Shown here: positions 1 to 7,191 of the stretch, piece after piece
Layout: each line of letters begins with the position of its first letter
Position numbering within the stretch: the stretch's first letter is position 1
Origin: Dyella sp. ASV21
Lineage (GTDB): Bacteria; Pseudomonadota; Gammaproteobacteria; Xanthomonadales; Rhodanobacteraceae
NCBI RefSeq assembly: GCF_016428975.1
Contig: NZ_JAELTT010000041.1
Span: forward strand, 1-39,623
Direction: 5' to 3'
Length of the DNA: 39,623 bases
Notes under the pieces: generated by a model
Database searches by the model: none
What the model saw: only the letters and a program-made list of their open reading frames with translations
Told to the model about the DNA's origin: nothing
Made by a program: the position numbers and the translations under genes

Positions 1-872
1 CTGAGGTCCACAAAGGCTTCTGGGATGCCTGGCAAGCGCTCAAAGGCGCCGCCACGGAGACAGGCCAGCGAGCGCTCGAAGAGCAGCAGCAGGCACTCGA
101 CGCCGAGCGTAACCAACTGCAGGAGGCCCGCGACGCCTTTGCGCAGGAGCAGGCGGCTGCGGCCAACGCGCAGGAAGAACGGGAACGCCATCTGACCACG
201 CTCCAGCAGGAGTTGCGCGAGGCCAAGGAAGCCAACGAGCGTCTGCAGAACGAAGCCGGCGGCCTCCGCCAGGCGCAGCAGGCGGCAGATCAGCAGCGTG
301 CGCAGGATCGGGAGGATCTGACGAAAGCAGCACAGTTGCACGCGGCCGACCTGGAGGCTATTGCCGCTCACGAGCTCGCTCAGAAGCAACTGAGTGCCGA
401 GTTGGCCTCGGCTATCGACGCACTGGCGAAGGCCAACAAAGCCAAGGAGGCCGCCGAAAAGGCAAACGACGATCTCGCCGCGAAGCTCGCCGCCGCGCAG
501 GAACGTAGCGAGGAGCTTCTGGTTGATAAGGACGCCGCCCTCGCAGAGCTGGCCACCGCACGACGTGAGCAGGAAGCGGCCGTGACCAAGGCCTCCCGCC
601 TGGACACCCAACTGGCCGATCAAACCTCTGCCGTCACGCGCCTCACGGAGCAGCGCGATCGAGATGCCCGGCAGTGGGGCGCCATCGAAGAACGGCTCAG
701 CGCACGCGAGAAGGAATGCGTCGCCTTGCGCCCACTCACAGGACAACTCCAGGAAGCAAGGCAGCACATCGCTCGCCTGGAAGGCGAAATCGCCGCGCTG
801 CGGCAAACACCTCCGCAGCAGACACCCTCTACCACCACCAAACGAAAGCGCACGCGCGGAGACAAGCCATGA
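1..872 (+). CDS. kfrA: KfrA-like plasmid DNA-binding coiled-coil protein (5' end outside window)
   Basis: The reading frame is open from the first base of the window to a TGA at 870-872, so the start and most of the N-terminal DNA-binding domain lie upstream. The visible part begins EVHKGFWDAWQALKG and is then almost entirely a long alanine-, glutamate- and glutamine-rich coiled coil, ending in a basic KRKRTRGDK tail. This is the architecture of KfrA-type plasmid proteins (N-terminal helical DNA-binding domain, long alpha-helical tail), which autoregulate and help plasmid stability. The next gene overlaps it by 4 bp (ATGA), suggesting translational coupling. The family call rests on architecture and the short N-terminal remnant; another coiled-coil DNA-binding protein is possible. 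Confidence 0.7.
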   Translation, partial: EVHKGFWDAWQALKGAATETGQRALEEQQQALDAERNQLQEARDAFAQEQAAAANAQEERERHLTTLQQELREAKEANERLQNEAGGLRQAQQAADQQRAQDREDLTKAAQLHAADLEAIAAHELAQKQLSAELASAIDALAKANKAKEAAEKANDDLAAKLAAAQERSEELLVDKDAALAELATARREQEAAVTKASRLDTQLADQTSAVTRLTEQRDRDARQWGAIEERLSAREKECVALRPLTGQLQEARQHIARLEGEIAALRQTPPQQTPSTTTKRKRTRGDKP

Positions 873-1372
873 GCCGGCAGCAACGCAGTTACCACGAACA
901 GTTGGAAGACGTGCGCGAACACCTGCGCCAGGGCGCTGCCTCCACGCGCAGCAAACACGCTGACGCGACCGCCCGCCGCAGCGACACGGCCGCGTGCACC
1001 GGGGCAAAGCGCACACAGAAACCGCAGGCCGGGGAACGCACCAGCGCCGCCGCTGCAACCGCGAACATCATCGACTCGGTGGAGCGCGCGGCCGCCGATA
1101 CCCGCCATGCCCACACCGAAGGTGCGGCGAAGCGTGCCGATGCCACACACGACACATTCGCCCACACGTACCACCATGCCAACACGGCCGAGGAACGACG
1201 GGACGCCGCGGACCGGATCGAACGCAACGACGAACGACACCGCGCGTCGGAGGACAAACAACGTGGTCGGCACGACTGGTTGACCTTCGGCAAGTTTGTC
1301 GTCGTCATCGGCGCCGCCACTTTTCTGGGCTGGGCGGCGATCAAGGCCGGCCGCGTGCCTCTTGCGGCTTAG
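869..1372 (+). CDS. Small coiled-coil protein with C-terminal membrane helix
   Basis: The ATG at 869 overlaps the stop of the kfrA-like gene (ATGA), which decides the start; the frame is open further upstream but inside that gene. The product is about 167 aa, very hydrophilic and rich in Ala, Arg, His and Thr, with a predicted helical region (residues about 65-135). A single hydrophobic segment near the C-terminus (FGKFVVVIGAATFLGWAAI) is followed by a short tail. It could be a tail-anchored partner of the KfrA-like protein, since kfrA is often followed by small accessory coiled-coil genes. I do not recognise the family. The function is unknown. Confidence 0.6.
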   Translation: MSRQQRSYHEQLEDVREHLRQGAASTRSKHADATARRSDTAACTGAKRTQKPQAGERTSAAAATANIIDSVERAAADTRHAHTEGAAKRADATHDTFAHTYHHANTAEERRDAADRIERNDERHRASEDKQRGRHDWLTFGKFVVVIGAATFLGWAAIKAGRVPLAA

Positions 1373-1418
1373 GTCGCAGCACACCCACCTACCAACCACC
1401 GCGCACACGGACCTCGCG

Positions 1419-1958
1419 ATGATCATCCAGCTAATTAACCCACTCACGTCAGCACAGATGACGGCATGGATTCAACGGATCGCCGCTCTAGAGGCGGTCC
1501 AGATCGACTACAACCCCCAGCGCAGTATGGCCATCTGGAAATACTCGTTCCTCGTCGAGGGCCAGCCCCATGACATTTTCTACGCCGGCCCCTCGGCGAA
1601 CGAAGGCCACAGCTTCCTCGTGTGCCGCGACTTTGCCATCGCCGGCGTTGCTTACAAGCAAGGCATTCGGCAGTTCACAGAACCGACCCACCAAGGCGCG
1701 GGATTTGGGCGCTGGACGCTTCAGGTTGCAACCAGACATTACGGCGTCATCGTCGGCGATGACGCAGGCATGACGCCTGAAGCCTACCGACTCTGGTCCA
1801 ATCCTAAGGGGGGGATCGGGGTAGAAGCGATTGACGTCGCCACGGGAACGCGAAAGCCGAACGATCCCCAACTCTACTCGGCCTGGCCGTCAGCACAGGT
1901 GGACGTGCTGATCCTCACCAACGGCAACACGGCCGCGCTCGCGAGCTCGACGCCGTAA
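1419..1958 (+). CDS. Hypothetical protein, about 179 aa
   Basis: I take the ATG at 1419 (MIIQLINPLTSAQM) because the upstream in-frame extension reads like out-of-frame sequence of the preceding gene. The protein has no signal peptide or membrane segment. The composition is that of a compact soluble protein, with aromatic-rich stretches such as MAIWKYSFLVEGQPHDIFYAG. No motif is recognised. It follows the kfrA-like pair after a 46-bp gap and may be co-transcribed with it. The alternative start at 1459 (MTAWIQR) would remove only the first residues. Confidence 0.55.
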   Translation: MIIQLINPLTSAQMTAWIQRIAALEAVQIDYNPQRSMAIWKYSFLVEGQPHDIFYAGPSANEGHSFLVCRDFAIAGVAYKQGIRQFTEPTHQGAGFGRWTLQVATRHYGVIVGDDAGMTPEAYRLWSNPKGGIGVEAIDVATGTRKPNDPQLYSAWPSAQVDVLILTNGNTAALASSTP

Positions 1959-1980
1959 GCATGGCGGAGGCGTTACGCGC

Positions 1981-2953
1981 GTGAAAGCGAATGTCCCCGA
2001 GTTCTTTGTGGGAACGGACATTTCTGCTTGTACAAGCAGAAATGTCCCGCCTGCCACAGCCTCGCCCACCGACGAAGTAAGCCACGACCTACAGTACGCG
2101 TATCGCTACTTCAACAACACTTTGTTTGGCGGCACGCTGCCGGCGAACATCGTGTTGTCCTACCAGCGCGACAGCGCGAGCTTTGCGTGCTATCGCGAGC
2201 GCCAATATCTCCATGTTTCGCGGCGCGAGTCGCATGCGATCGCGGTGAACCCTCAGTATCTTGCACTTCGCACCCTGACCGAATCGCTGGCCAGCTTGGT
2301 CCATGCCATGTGCAAGCTTGCGCACGGCGAGTATGGGCGGCGGAAAAGTCGCTCCAGCTATCACAACCGCGAACTTGCCGCCGTACTCAAAAGGGTCGGC
2401 CTGTTGCGCGCGCGTGGATGGCCTACCTGATGGAAAAGAGACAGGGAACCGTGTCGGCCACATCATCGAGGACGGTGGCCCCCTCGACATCGCCTGCCGC
2501 CAGCTGCTGGCCGAGGGCTTTACGTTCGCCTGGGTGGATCGAATCGCGCCCGCGGTTCCTTATGACGCGACGTCAGAGCAAGCGCGAGCGCAGCATTTGG
2601 TCGCACGCCTGGGTGCCGCTTCGAGCGCTGACGCGAAAGGCGCGACCGAAGCTCCGCCACAGCAACTCCCCAAGCCGAATCTGCCTGACCCCGCCTACGC
2701 CGCCATCCAAAATGCTGTCGAGTACACGGAGCCCACGCTCACCGGGCGCCGCCGGAAATACCAATGCCCTGGCTGCAAGAAGTCGTTCTGGGGGAGCAGG
2801 GATATTCAAGCCAAATGTGTGCCGTGTGATCGCTATTTTGCGGACACCGATCCGGAGTCTCTTAAAGGCGATACGCCCCAGCGGCGCAAGCTCCGCCAAG
2901 TCAGGCATCAGGCGCGGGCGGCGCGCCCCACACGAGCGCGGTTGCCCACATAA
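1981..2953 (+). pseudogene. SprT-like metalloprotease remnant, frameshifted, with destroyed HExxH
   Basis: Two overlapping frames together make one SprT-like protein. Frame 1 (1981-2430) carries the N-terminal part with YRYFNNTLFGGTLP, the helix ESLASLVHAMCKLAHGEYG and SYHNRELAAVLKRVGL. The other frame continues after about 2412 with DGLPDGKETGNRVGHIIEDG, ACRQLLAEGFTFAWVDR and a C-terminal four-cysteine zinc ribbon (CPGC ... CVPC), ending at 2953. Plasmid SprT-like proteins normally read HEMCH or HEMVH in the active helix; here it is HAMCK (A109, K112), so both the catalytic Glu and the second zinc-binding His are gone. Loss of active-site residues plus a frameshift argues for real decay rather than one sequencing error. 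The GTG start at 1981 is uncertain because the first 25 codons run through a perfect palindrome. Confidence 0.65.
2016..2047. repeat. Perfect 32-bp palindrome
   Basis: The half-site GGACATTTCTGCTTG (2016-2030) is followed by TA and its exact reverse complement (2033-2047). A further AATGTCC copy of the outer heptamer lies just upstream at 1990-1996. It sits inside the first codons of the broken sprT-like frame. It could be a protein-binding site, a hairpin or a transposon-end remnant; the repeated GGACATTTCT-type motif recalls the ends of some IS21-family elements, but that is only a resemblance. Confidence 0.75.
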
Positions 2954-3113
2954 TCAGTGCCGTCCACCTACGGGCGTCTGCTCCGAATCAGCGGGCCTTC
3001 TCCATTGGATTGAGCCGGAACCCGAAACCCCCAGCCACGATCGCTCCGTTTTACGCCCCATCCGTTGCTCCTCTTACCTATCGTCTCCTGACCATCCACG
3101 GAGACGAATCCAC

Positions 3114-3320
3114 ATGAGCAATCCGACCATCGAGTCTGTCCTCGCCGACCCGGGTGCTTCCAACTGGCTCAAGGACGCACTGCGTGCGGCTATCACACGC
3201 GACCCGGTCGACGCCGCAAATGATGCCTCCACTCTGAAGAACATCCTGGAAGACCGATGCGACCAGGCGGTGGAGACTGCTTGGGACGAATTCTGCGAGC
3301 AAATGGCTGGAGTCGGCTGA
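3114..3320 (+). CDS. Small acidic hypothetical protein, 68 aa
   Basis: The ATG at 3114 is preceded by a GGAGACGA Shine-Dalgarno-like sequence and the frame ends with TGA at 3318. The product (MSNPTIESVLADPGASNWLK...) is a soluble, probably helical acidic protein with two cysteines. It ends 1 bp before the next gene, so the two are likely co-transcribed. A long overlapping frame that starts far upstream in the same phase is not credible. No family is recognised. Confidence 0.6.
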   Translation: MSNPTIESVLADPGASNWLKDALRAAITRDPVDAANDASTLKNILEDRCDQAVETAWDEFCEQMAGVG

Positions 3321-3321
3321 G

Positions 3322-3768
3322 ATGTATCGCTTTCTCGGCATTGCGCTTCTTTCCGCCCTCCTCTCTCCAGCCATGTCGCGTGCCGGCGAGCTGCTCGAAG
3401 CCACTGAAGCCTTCCGCGTTGCCAACACAACACGCGTCGGTGACAAGCTGTACGTGACCTGGGATGTCGAGCCAGGCTATGCGGTATATCGCGAGCGGAT
3501 CCACATCCGCGATGGCGGTGCCGGAAGCGTGCGCGGCCCCGCCGAGCTCCCGGCTGGCCAGCTCGTCGACGACGGCCTGGGCAACCAGTCCGAGGAGTAC
3601 CTGGACACGTTCACGATGGCCATCCCACTCACAGACCGAGCCGCGGGCGACATCTCGGTCACCGTCCAAGGGTGCCATCAGGAAGAGCCACAGGTGTGCT
3701 TCCAGCCGATGACCATCAAGGTGTCCGTGGAGGATGTAGGTTTGACCTCGCCGCGCGCCGCAGGCTAA
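3322..3768 (+). CDS. Free-standing DsbD N-terminal (alpha) domain-like periplasmic protein
   Basis: Residues 1-21 form a signal peptide (LGIALLSALLSPAMSRA). The rest resembles the immunoglobulin-like alpha domain of the disulfide reductase DsbD: VTWDVEPGYAVYRERI in the first half and VTVQGCHQEEPQVCFQP near the end, corresponding to the DsbD block with its cysteine pair (GCADAG.CYPP in E. coli). The two cysteines here are C118 and C126, two residues further apart than in DsbD. At 148 aa it lacks the membrane and thioredoxin-like domains of full DsbD. In DsbD this domain passes electrons to periplasmic partners such as DsbC. A plausible role is redox maintenance of the cysteine-rich tra proteins (TraN, TraU, TraH) or of TraF. 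It starts 1 bp after the preceding stop. Confidence 0.7.
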   Translation: MYRFLGIALLSALLSPAMSRAGELLEATEAFRVANTTRVGDKLYVTWDVEPGYAVYRERIHIRDGGAGSVRGPAELPAGQLVDDGLGNQSEEYLDTFTMAIPLTDRAAGDISVTVQGCHQEEPQVCFQPMTIKVSVEDVGLTSPRAAG

Positions 3769-3825
3769 ATGCCCGACCCCGGAATCATGGCGCGCACCTG
3801 CGCCTCACTGAAGCAAGGAAAGTGC

Positions 3826-4419
3826 ATGGCAGGGATAAGCAAGAAGTTTGGCCAAGGCCTCGCGGGCGTCGTGTTCGGCCTGGTCGTGCTCGGCGCCTTT
3901 ATCGACAAGGGTGAGAACCACGCCACCGGCGACAAGCCTTCAGCTCCCAACGCGGCCCCTTCGCCGTACGCGAAGATCGAGAAGATGGACAAGGTGATTT
4001 CGGTTACCCCGCTCGCCGCCGATACGAAACGGATCACCGTGGCGATCCGGCAGGATTCGATCTTTTCGGGTGGCAACAAGACCAAGGACGTCCTCGAGCG
4101 CGCGCGGAAGGACTTGGGCAACCTGCCCTATGAAACGGTCGCCGTGCAGATGGTTGAGCAACTGGTCGACAAGTACGGTCGAGAATTCGAGAAGCCGATC
4201 CTTCTGCTGACCTACAAGCGGGATGACGTCGAAGCCATCAATTTCGACCACGTGGTTGGCTGGAACGTCCTGAACCTCGCGTCAGTCTCCGCGCTGGACC
4301 CCATCTCTGGCCACGTCATCGACCAAGAGTGCTTCGGCGACAGCGAAGGTGCCCGCGAGAACCTCAAGTTTGCGCAGGAGTTCTGCATTAAAGCCCGCCT
4401 GGCTGAGCCGGAGATCTGA
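3826..4419 (+). CDS. Membrane-anchored hypothetical protein, 197 aa
   Basis: I chose the ATG at 3826 because AAGGAAAG at 3815-3822 is a good ribosome binding site for it; an in-frame ATG at 3769 abutting the previous stop would add 19 residues. Residues about 8-26 (GLAGVVFGLVVLGAFI) form one membrane helix, followed by a Pro/Ala linker and a soluble domain (from KIEKMDKVISVTPL onward) containing two cysteines near the C-terminus. I do not recognise the domain. It is the last gene of the plus-strand cluster and converges with the tail of the traN operon across a hairpin. Confidence 0.6.
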   Translation: MAGISKKFGQGLAGVVFGLVVLGAFIDKGENHATGDKPSAPNAAPSPYAKIEKMDKVISVTPLAADTKRITVAIRQDSIFSGGNKTKDVLERARKDLGNLPYETVAVQMVEQLVDKYGREFEKPILLLTYKRDDVEAINFDHVVGWNVLNLASVSALDPISGHVIDQECFGDSEGARENLKFAQEFCIKARLAEPEI

Positions 4420-4423
4420 CTAA

Positions 4424-4457
4424 ATTGGGGCGCGGTTGCTACCGGCTGCGCCCCAAT
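4424..4457. terminator. Hairpin between convergent genes
   Basis: ATTGGGGCGC (4424-4433) and GCGCCCCAAT (4448-4457) form a perfect 10-bp stem with a 14-nt loop, 5 bp after the stop of the plus-strand gene and 4 bp after the stop of the last minus-strand gene of the traN operon. There is no strong T-run on either strand, so efficiency is uncertain, but its position fits a shared bidirectional terminator. Confidence 0.6.
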
Positions 4458-4460
4458 GGG

Positions 4461-4979
4461 TCATTCCTGCCTTCTCGGTGCGCGGCGGTGATCGCCTGCA
4501 GTGCGCACATCCCGATTACTGCTTGCTCGCCCGCGCCAAATAACTGCTGCCAACAGTCCTTTCGGCCCCACCAGTCGCGAGGCCTCATCGTCCGCCTCGG
4601 ACTTTCTTCGCCTCAGTCCAAGCCACGCCACCCAAACGGCGACCCCCACCCCCGCGCTGCACGCCACGAGCTCGGCCCCGCGAACTGCACCGAGAACCAG
4701 AAATGCACCCAGGCAGATCAGCATGCCGGCGGATGCCAGAAGGTGTCCTCGCACGACCCTGCCCCAAGCGATCGCTAAAAGTGAGCGTCGTGCATACGCC
4801 GGCGCTCCCAGAAGTCCACGCTTGATCATCAGGCGTCCAAAGGCAACCGTGACGTCTCCGAAGATCGCAGCGACGATCCACGGCGCAATGGAAACGCGCG
4901 GCGATACCCACGCGCCCCAGCGAGTTGGCCGCCGCGCGCGCAGCTCGTCGAAGTCCCTCTGCCACAGGTCGAGACTCAT
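4461..4979 (-). CDS. Inner-membrane protein, unknown, last gene of the traN operon
   Basis: The ATG at 4979 overlaps the stop of the upstream gene (ATGA), giving 172 aa (MSLDLWQRDFDELRARRPTRWG...). There are at least three hydrophobic segments: VSIAPWIVAAIFGDVTVAF, then GHLLASAGMLICLGAFLVLG, then ACSAGVGVAVWVAWLGL. The cytoplasmic ends are basic. No family is recognised. Its place at the end of a conjugation operon, after mating-pair stabilisation genes, makes entry exclusion or pilus accessory functions conceivable, but nothing in the sequence proves it. Confidence 0.6.
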   Translation of the reverse strand: MSLDLWQRDFDELRARRPTRWGAWVSPRVSIAPWIVAAIFGDVTVAFGRLMIKRGLLGAPAYARRSLLAIAWGRVVRGHLLASAGMLICLGAFLVLGAVRGAELVACSAGVGVAVWVAWLGLRRRKSEADDEASRLVGPKGLLAAVIWRGRASSNRDVRTAGDHRRAPRRQE

Positions 4980-5788
4980 GTGGCTGCAGCAACTGCCCCG
5001 TTGTCCACGGCCAGTGTCGGGCCGGCACGCCACGCGTCGCGCGTCGACTCAATGTCGCTCTTATTCAAACGCAGGGCGGCCCTGTCCCGAAACTGGATGA
5101 TAGGCTGGCCACCGCAGACGTAGCCCCGCCCGAACCAGATCACGCCGTTGCGGATCCACGTCAAGCCGTGCGGCCCGGCCACGAACGCGTCCCGGTCAAC
5201 GGACCAACGCGCTTCACCGTTCTCCAGCACGACGGTCGATCGATACTTGTAGCGCGGCCCGGATCTCTCGGTCCAAGCGGCATCCAGAAGTCGCTCGAGC
5301 GCCTCGACGTGCGTCAGCTGGTAGACCATCTTGATGCGCTCGGACACGTCAGCATCGGTGAGCAGTCGCCCGTTGAGCCTGTTGATTGCCGCGTCGTCAT
5401 CGGACTGCGCGCCACTGGTCTCGCTGAAGCGGTCGAACAGGTCTCGCATAAGGTGGATGCCATAGAGCGCGCAGGCCTCCAGCATGGCGAGGTACTCAGG
5501 CTGAAACCACGCCTCATTGACCTCCTCAGTAGCAGCCGGAACGTCGAAGGGATCGACCACCGCCGTGAGGCAACGCAGAAGGAACGCCCGGCGATCCGGG
5601 TCACTGGGAACGCCCTTGGCCAAGCCGCTTTCTTTGAACGCCTGCCGCATCGAGGTCAGTAGGCCATGCTGCAGGGCTTCCGGGTGACTCAGCAGCCAGT
5701 GACGGATCGTTCGGCCCGAGCTGATGGGAAGGCAGTCCGTGATGTTCTCCACGAACATCGGAAGTGCGGCGGTAGTCAGTACAGCCAT
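4976..5788 (-). CDS. Hypothetical cytoplasmic protein in the traN operon, 270 aa
   Basis: The ATG at 5788 lies 2 bp after the stop of the traN C-terminal gene and is preceded by GGAG. No signal peptide or membrane helix is visible. The N-terminal two thirds look alpha-helical (MFVENITDCLPISSGRTIRH..., LEACALYGIHLMRDLFDRF). The C-terminal part has short strands with many Trp, Tyr and Gly (WSVDRDAFVAGPHGLTWIRN). I recognise no family. Tight coupling on both sides shows that it belongs to the transfer operon. Confidence 0.6.
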   Translation of the reverse strand: MAVLTTAALPMFVENITDCLPISSGRTIRHWLLSHPEALQHGLLTSMRQAFKESGLAKGVPSDPDRRAFLLRCLTAVVDPFDVPAATEEVNEAWFQPEYLAMLEACALYGIHLMRDLFDRFSETSGAQSDDDAAINRLNGRLLTDADVSERIKMVYQLTHVEALERLLDAAWTERSGPRYKYRSTVVLENGEARWSVDRDAFVAGPHGLTWIRNGVIWFGRGYVCGGQPIIQFRDRAALRLNKSDIESTRDAWRAGPTLAVDNGAVAAAT

Positions 5789-5790
5789 GA

Positions 5791-7191
5791 TCAGTTCTCC
5801 GACGGACGCAGGTCCACGTCCACGTTGGTGTATGGGGTGATGGTGGCGCCGCCCGTCGGCTGGCTCAGCACGACCTTGAAGGTGCGCTTGTCGCTGCCGC
5901 CAAATGCGGTGGTCGGGACGGTGATCGTCTTTTCGCCCACATCGCCCTGGCTCCAGTACATCGTCTGGCTCACGCCGTTGAAGTCACGCCCATCGGTGGC
6001 CGTGCTGGACTGGGTATTCACAACCACGGACACCATGCCAGTTCCCCCATTCCGGCTCACCGAGATCACAGCCGGCTTGCCACTGTCGAAACTGTAGTAG
6101 CCCGTCGTGAACGTCACTTGGCCGACGCCAGTCGGCGCGTCGGTCGACTGCGTCGGCAACGTCTTCGACAAGTCGTCGTTGATCGATGATGTCGACCCCT
6201 GGTAGTCCATCGACTCCAGATGCTGGTCGGTACGCTGGCTCACCGGAATGCGACTGGGATCGCCGTAGGTACTACCCGCGCCGGTGTACAGCGACTCGGC
6301 GGCGTTCGGATCCATCACGTCGTCGGGAAGGAAGCCACCCATCTGCATGCGCCCGATCATCTCGTTCGTGTCGATCTCGTCGAGCGCCCCGCCGGAGAGC
6401 TGAGCTACTGACAAGCCCGCGCAGTTGGGATGCTTGGCGTCACCCATGTCCCCGATACCGCGAGTCATCATGTCCTCGCGCATGATGCGCGTAATAGGCG
6501 AGTTGAAGCAGCAATAGATCTCCTTCTTGACCAGGCATACCCCAAGAACCTTGCTCTGGCACTTAGATCCGAGGTAGTGGCATGTGCCGACCTGCTTCTG
6601 CACGGCCACTTCGAAGTCCGAGTCATCGCAGTACCACGAGAGCTTCGGCCTCACGCTCTTGTTCTGGCCATCCATGAACGAATCGTTGGCCTGGCCAATG
6701 CTGCCGAAGCCAGTGTCAGACGGACTCGCACCACCGCCGGTGAGGTTCTCGAAAGAGGATGTAAAGGAGGAATTGAGATCCCAGTGGTCCGCACCGCCCT
6801 GCATCTGGTTCCATGCGCCCTGCACATGATCGATCAGTTTGCTCGCATCAAATGCCGTGGACTGTTTCTGCGTCGTGCGGTACTGGTCCCACCAGTCCTT
6901 CTGCGGGTCAGGCACGGTCTTCTTGCAGCACTTGAGCAGGCCGCCAAGCATGTTCTTGCAGTCGAGCCGTTTCCCGGCGAAGAACCGGATGCGATTCAGG
7001 TCGAAGCCCTGCAGCGAATCAACGCCGCCCATGCCAGCCGGAAGTGGCGTATCCGCGGGAATGCCCCACTGCGTGGCCTCATTGGCGGACCAACCTGGCT
7101 GCACGGTCGTGCCACCCGATTGCGCGAAGGCGCTTCCAAAGGCGGCCGTCAGCATGGCCAAACCCGCGATCCGAACAAACAGCGATTTCAA
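5791..7191 (-). CDS. traN: TraN C-terminal half as separate exported protein with Calx-beta-like domain
   Basis: The start is a TTG at 7191, decided by a strong AGGAGGTGG ribosome binding site; it overlaps the stop of the preceding gene by 4 bp (TTGA). The product has its own signal peptide (MKSLFVRIAGLAMLTAAFGSAFA), so it is a real second protein, not a frameshift tail. The middle matches the C-terminal part of F-type TraN: paired cysteines (LKCCKKTVPDP), YCDDSDFEV, GVCLVKKEIYCCFNSPITRI and HPNCAGLS...LDEIDTNEM. After it, residues about 357-462 look like a Calx-beta repeat (YYSFDSGKPAVISVSRNGG, TDGRDFNGVSQTMYWSQGD, RTFKVVLSQPTGGATI). TraN is the outer-membrane protein that stabilises mating pairs. 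The Calx-beta fusion is unusual and could contribute to recipient surface contact. Confidence 0.8.
   Translation of the reverse strand: MKSLFVRIAGLAMLTAAFGSAFAQSGGTTVQPGWSANEATQWGIPADTPLPAGMGGVDSLQGFDLNRIRFFAGKRLDCKNMLGGLLKCCKKTVPDPQKDWWDQYRTTQKQSTAFDASKLIDHVQGAWNQMQGGADHWDLNSSFTSSFENLTGGGASPSDTGFGSIGQANDSFMDGQNKSVRPKLSWYCDDSDFEVAVQKQVGTCHYLGSKCQSKVLGVCLVKKEIYCCFNSPITRIMREDMMTRGIGDMGDAKHPNCAGLSVAQLSGGALDEIDTNEMIGRMQMGGFLPDDVMDPNAAESLYTGAGSTYGDPSRIPVSQRTDQHLESMDYQGSTSSINDDLSKTLPTQSTDAPTGVGQVTFTTGYYSFDSGKPAVISVSRNGGTGMVSVVVNTQSSTATDGRDFNGVSQTMYWSQGDVGEKTITVPTTAFGGSDKRTFKVVLSQPTGGATITPYTNVDVDLRPSEN

Noticed and set aside
4501-5100. 199-aa plus-strand frame
   Set aside because: Antisense to two coupled minus-strand genes with ATGA overlap and membrane-helix pattern; its product is Arg/Pro/Ser-rich shadow sequence.
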